From Rhodospirillaceae bacterium (GTDB taxonomy: Bacteria > Pseudomonadota > Alphaproteobacteria > UBA8366 > GCA-2717185), in assembly GCA_028817685.1 (NCBI GenBank), contig JAPPPC010000690.1:1-7337 (forward strand): a stretch of 7,337 nucleotides of DNA, given 5' to 3'. Positions 6,121-7,337 of the stretch are shown in pieces; within the stretch, counting starts at the first letter, position 1; every line of letters begins with the position of its first letter. Both the position numbers and the translations under genes were made by a program. A model generated the notes under the pieces. It worked only from the letters and a program-made list of their open reading frames with translations, did no database searches and was not told the DNA's origin.

Positions 6121-7023
6121 ATGGCCCCCACCGTCACACCAATCGAAGGGCTGACCCTTGGCGCGGTCGTCACGGACGTCGACCTCGCGAATTTGGACGA
6201 ACCAGCCTGGCGCGCCGTCGAGGAAGCCTTCCTCACCCACGCGGCATTGGTCTTTCCCGGCCAACATCTGAGCGATGCCGACCAGGTCGCCTTCGGCAAA
6301 CGGTTTGGTGAGATCGAGGTCTTACGCGAAGGCCAGGAAGGCGTACAGATTTCCAATCAGAAACCGGATGGCTCGGTGATGAAACCGGACGAATTCCGTT
6401 TCAAGGCCTTGCGCGGCAACGAGGGGTGGCATCTCGACAGCACCTATATGCCGCTTGCCGCGAAAGCCGGCCTGCTGTCGGCTCTGGTCGTACCGCCGGA
6501 AGGCGGAGAAACGGAACTCGCCGACATGCGCGCCGGCTACGATTCTTTGGACGAGGTCACCAAGGCGCGAATCGAAGATCTATCGGCCTACCATTCCCTT
6601 TACGCGTCACAAGCCAAGATTGGCTACACCGTCGAAACCGGCACCGCTTACGGCTATCACGACAAAGGCGCGCCGCTACGCCCCCTGGTCAAGATTCACC
6701 CGGTCACCGGCCGAAAGGTGCTTTGCATCGGGCGGCACACCTACCGTATCCCGGGGATGGAAGACGATGAAGCGCTCGCCCTTTTGGACGATTTGCTGGA
6801 AGGCGCGGCGCAACCGCCACGGGTCTATACGCATGAATGGACCGTGGGCGACTTGTTGATCTGGGATAACCGCTGCGTGCTGCACCGCGCGAGGCCATAT
6901 GATTTCAGCGAAGCGCGCGTCCTGCAGGCGACCCGAATCGCCGGCGACCCGGCCAGCGAACTAGCGCCGACCGGCCGCGACGATCGCGCCAGCGGTTTCA
7001 ACCCGTCATCGGTAAACCGGTAG
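6121..7023 (+). CDS. TfdA/TauD-family Fe(II)/2-oxoglutarate-dependent dioxygenase
   Basis: A 300-residue double-stranded beta-helix oxygenase that would hydroxylate a small acid while decarboxylating 2-oxoglutarate, often cleaving an ether or sulfonate by hydroxylating the neighbouring carbon. Seen: iron ligands His104 and Asp106 (GWHLDSTY) and His255 (CVLHRARPYD), the 2-oxoglutarate contacts Thr131 (GGETELADMRAGYD) and Arg266 (eleven residues after His255), and a further Arg272. From memory the LLSALVVPPEGGETE and GDLLIWDNRCVLHR stretches are closer to the 2,4-D dioxygenase TfdA (287 residues) than to taurine dioxygenase TauD, so an aryloxy- or other carboxylic acid is the first guess. The start has AGGA seven bases upstream. 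The gene is divergent from the cupin, behind the palindrome, and ends two bases before the convergent DUF4387 gene. The family is firm, the substrate inferred. Confidence 0.93.
   Translation: MAPTVTPIEGLTLGAVVTDVDLANLDEPAWRAVEEAFLTHAALVFPGQHLSDADQVAFGKRFGEIEVLREGQEGVQISNQKPDGSVMKPDEFRFKALRGNEGWHLDSTYMPLAAKAGLLSALVVPPEGGETELADMRAGYDSLDEVTKARIEDLSAYHSLYASQAKIGYTVETGTAYGYHDKGAPLRPLVKIHPVTGRKVLCIGRHTYRIPGMEDDEALALLDDLLEGAAQPPRVYTHEWTVGDLLIWDNRCVLHRARPYDFSEARVLQATRIAGDPASELAPTGRDDRASGFNPSSVNR
6993..7019. other. Hairpin at the dioxygenase/DUF4387 convergent junction
   Basis: CGGTTT pairs with AAACCG and, after a two-base CA bulge, ACC pairs with GGT around a seven-base loop, giving nine base pairs. 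It lies in the last codons of the dioxygenase and just past the stop of the opposing DUF4387 gene. It could help end transcription in either direction, but no U-tract follows on either side, and part of it is constrained by coding. Confidence 0.2.
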
Positions 7024-7025
7024 CG

Positions 7026-7334
7026 CTAAACATCGCCGAGTTCATGCTCGGCAAGCAGGACCGCCCACTGTGCACCGTGCATGTCGCGATCGGCACGATG
7101 TCCCTGCACGACGGGACGCGGCAAGCTGAACTTGATGACGCTGAGATCGGCAATATCGAAGCGTTTGACCTCCTGCGTCGGCTGATCGAACAACCGTGCG
7201 ACAGCGTCTGTCGCGAGCCCCTTCGATACTTTCTCGAATGTCTCTTCATCGCCGCAAAAAACATCGATCGTCACCCAGAACGGCCCCGCATTCTTTGAGC
7301 GCACCTTGAAGACGGTATCGCCCAGTCTAGCCAT
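7026..7334 (-). CDS. DUF4387 domain protein
   Basis: A 102-residue protein that fills the whole DUF4387 family length. Seen: the conserved SKNAGPFW (13-20) followed by VTIDVF, a variable helical middle (ETFEKVSKGLATDAVARLFD), IKFSLPRP (67-74) and RDMHGAQ (83-89) near the end. No enzyme activity is established for the family. It is typically encoded directly after an AtuA/DUF1446 family protein (acyclic terpene utilisation) in bacterial catabolic operons, so such a gene is expected just beyond the right edge, transcribed toward this one. The ATG at 7334 fits the family length, but only three upstream bases are visible, so the ribosome binding site cannot be judged. It converges with the TfdA-like dioxygenase, with a two-base gap. 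High confidence in the family, none in function. Confidence 0.88.
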   Translation of the reverse strand: MARLGDTVFKVRSKNAGPFWVTIDVFCGDEETFEKVSKGLATDAVARLFDQPTQEVKRFDIADLSVIKFSLPRPVVQGHRADRDMHGAQWAVLLAEHELGDV

Positions 7335-7337
7335 GAC

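Noticed and set aside
1..7337. CRISPR array, tRNA, insertion sequence ends or attachment sites.
   Set aside because: No regularly spaced repeats, cloverleaf-like sequence, transposase motif or paired terminal repeats were seen on reading both strands.

Overview
The window looks like part of a high-GC (roughly 60% by eye) proteobacterial chromosome, most plausibly an alphaproteobacterium. The reasons are GC-rich codon use, tight gene packing with few bases between genes, and a set of families (TfdA-like dioxygenase, DUF4387, isocitrate lyase/PEP mutase family, phosphotriesterase family) that commonly occur together in the accessory catabolic regions of that group. No rRNA, tRNA, CRISPR, transposase or integrase is visible. 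The taxonomic statement is inference; the sequence carries no marker gene.

Layout from left to right. (1) Leftward: an isocitrate lyase/PEP mutase family enzyme cut by the left edge (1-665), with a class I SAM-dependent methyltransferase (743-1513) upstream of it. A 77-base gap between them holds two overlapping hairpins next to the lyase ribosome binding site. (2) A divergent control region (1514-1600). (3) Rightward block: a class III aminotransferase of the glutamate-1-semialdehyde aminomutase type (1601-2923), overlapping by one base a phosphotriesterase-family metal hydrolase (2923-3963). After 71 bases come the large (4035-5282) and small (5288-5758) subunits of a two-subunit Rieske aromatic-ring dioxygenase that closely resembles terephthalate 1,2-dioxygenase TphA2/TphA3. 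(4) A compact right half with alternating strands: a small leftward cupin (5765-6028), a divergent promoter region with a perfect 15-base palindrome (6077-6091), a rightward TfdA/TauD-type 2-oxoglutarate-dependent dioxygenase (6121-7023), and a leftward DUF4387 protein (7026-7334) that is probably the end of an operon entering from beyond the right edge.

Taken together the genes suggest catabolism of an organic acid, probably an aromatic or aryl-oxy/carboxylated compound. Two mechanistically different oxygenases (Rieske and Fe(II)/2-oxoglutarate) would open or trim the substrate, a metal hydrolase would cleave an ester, lactone or amide, a PLP enzyme would move or remove an amino group, and the lyase could split a carboxylic acid end product. 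The substrate and order of steps are not determined by the sequence. No electron-transfer reductase, dihydrodiol dehydrogenase, ring-cleavage enzyme, transporter or regulator lies inside the window, so the pathway is incomplete here.
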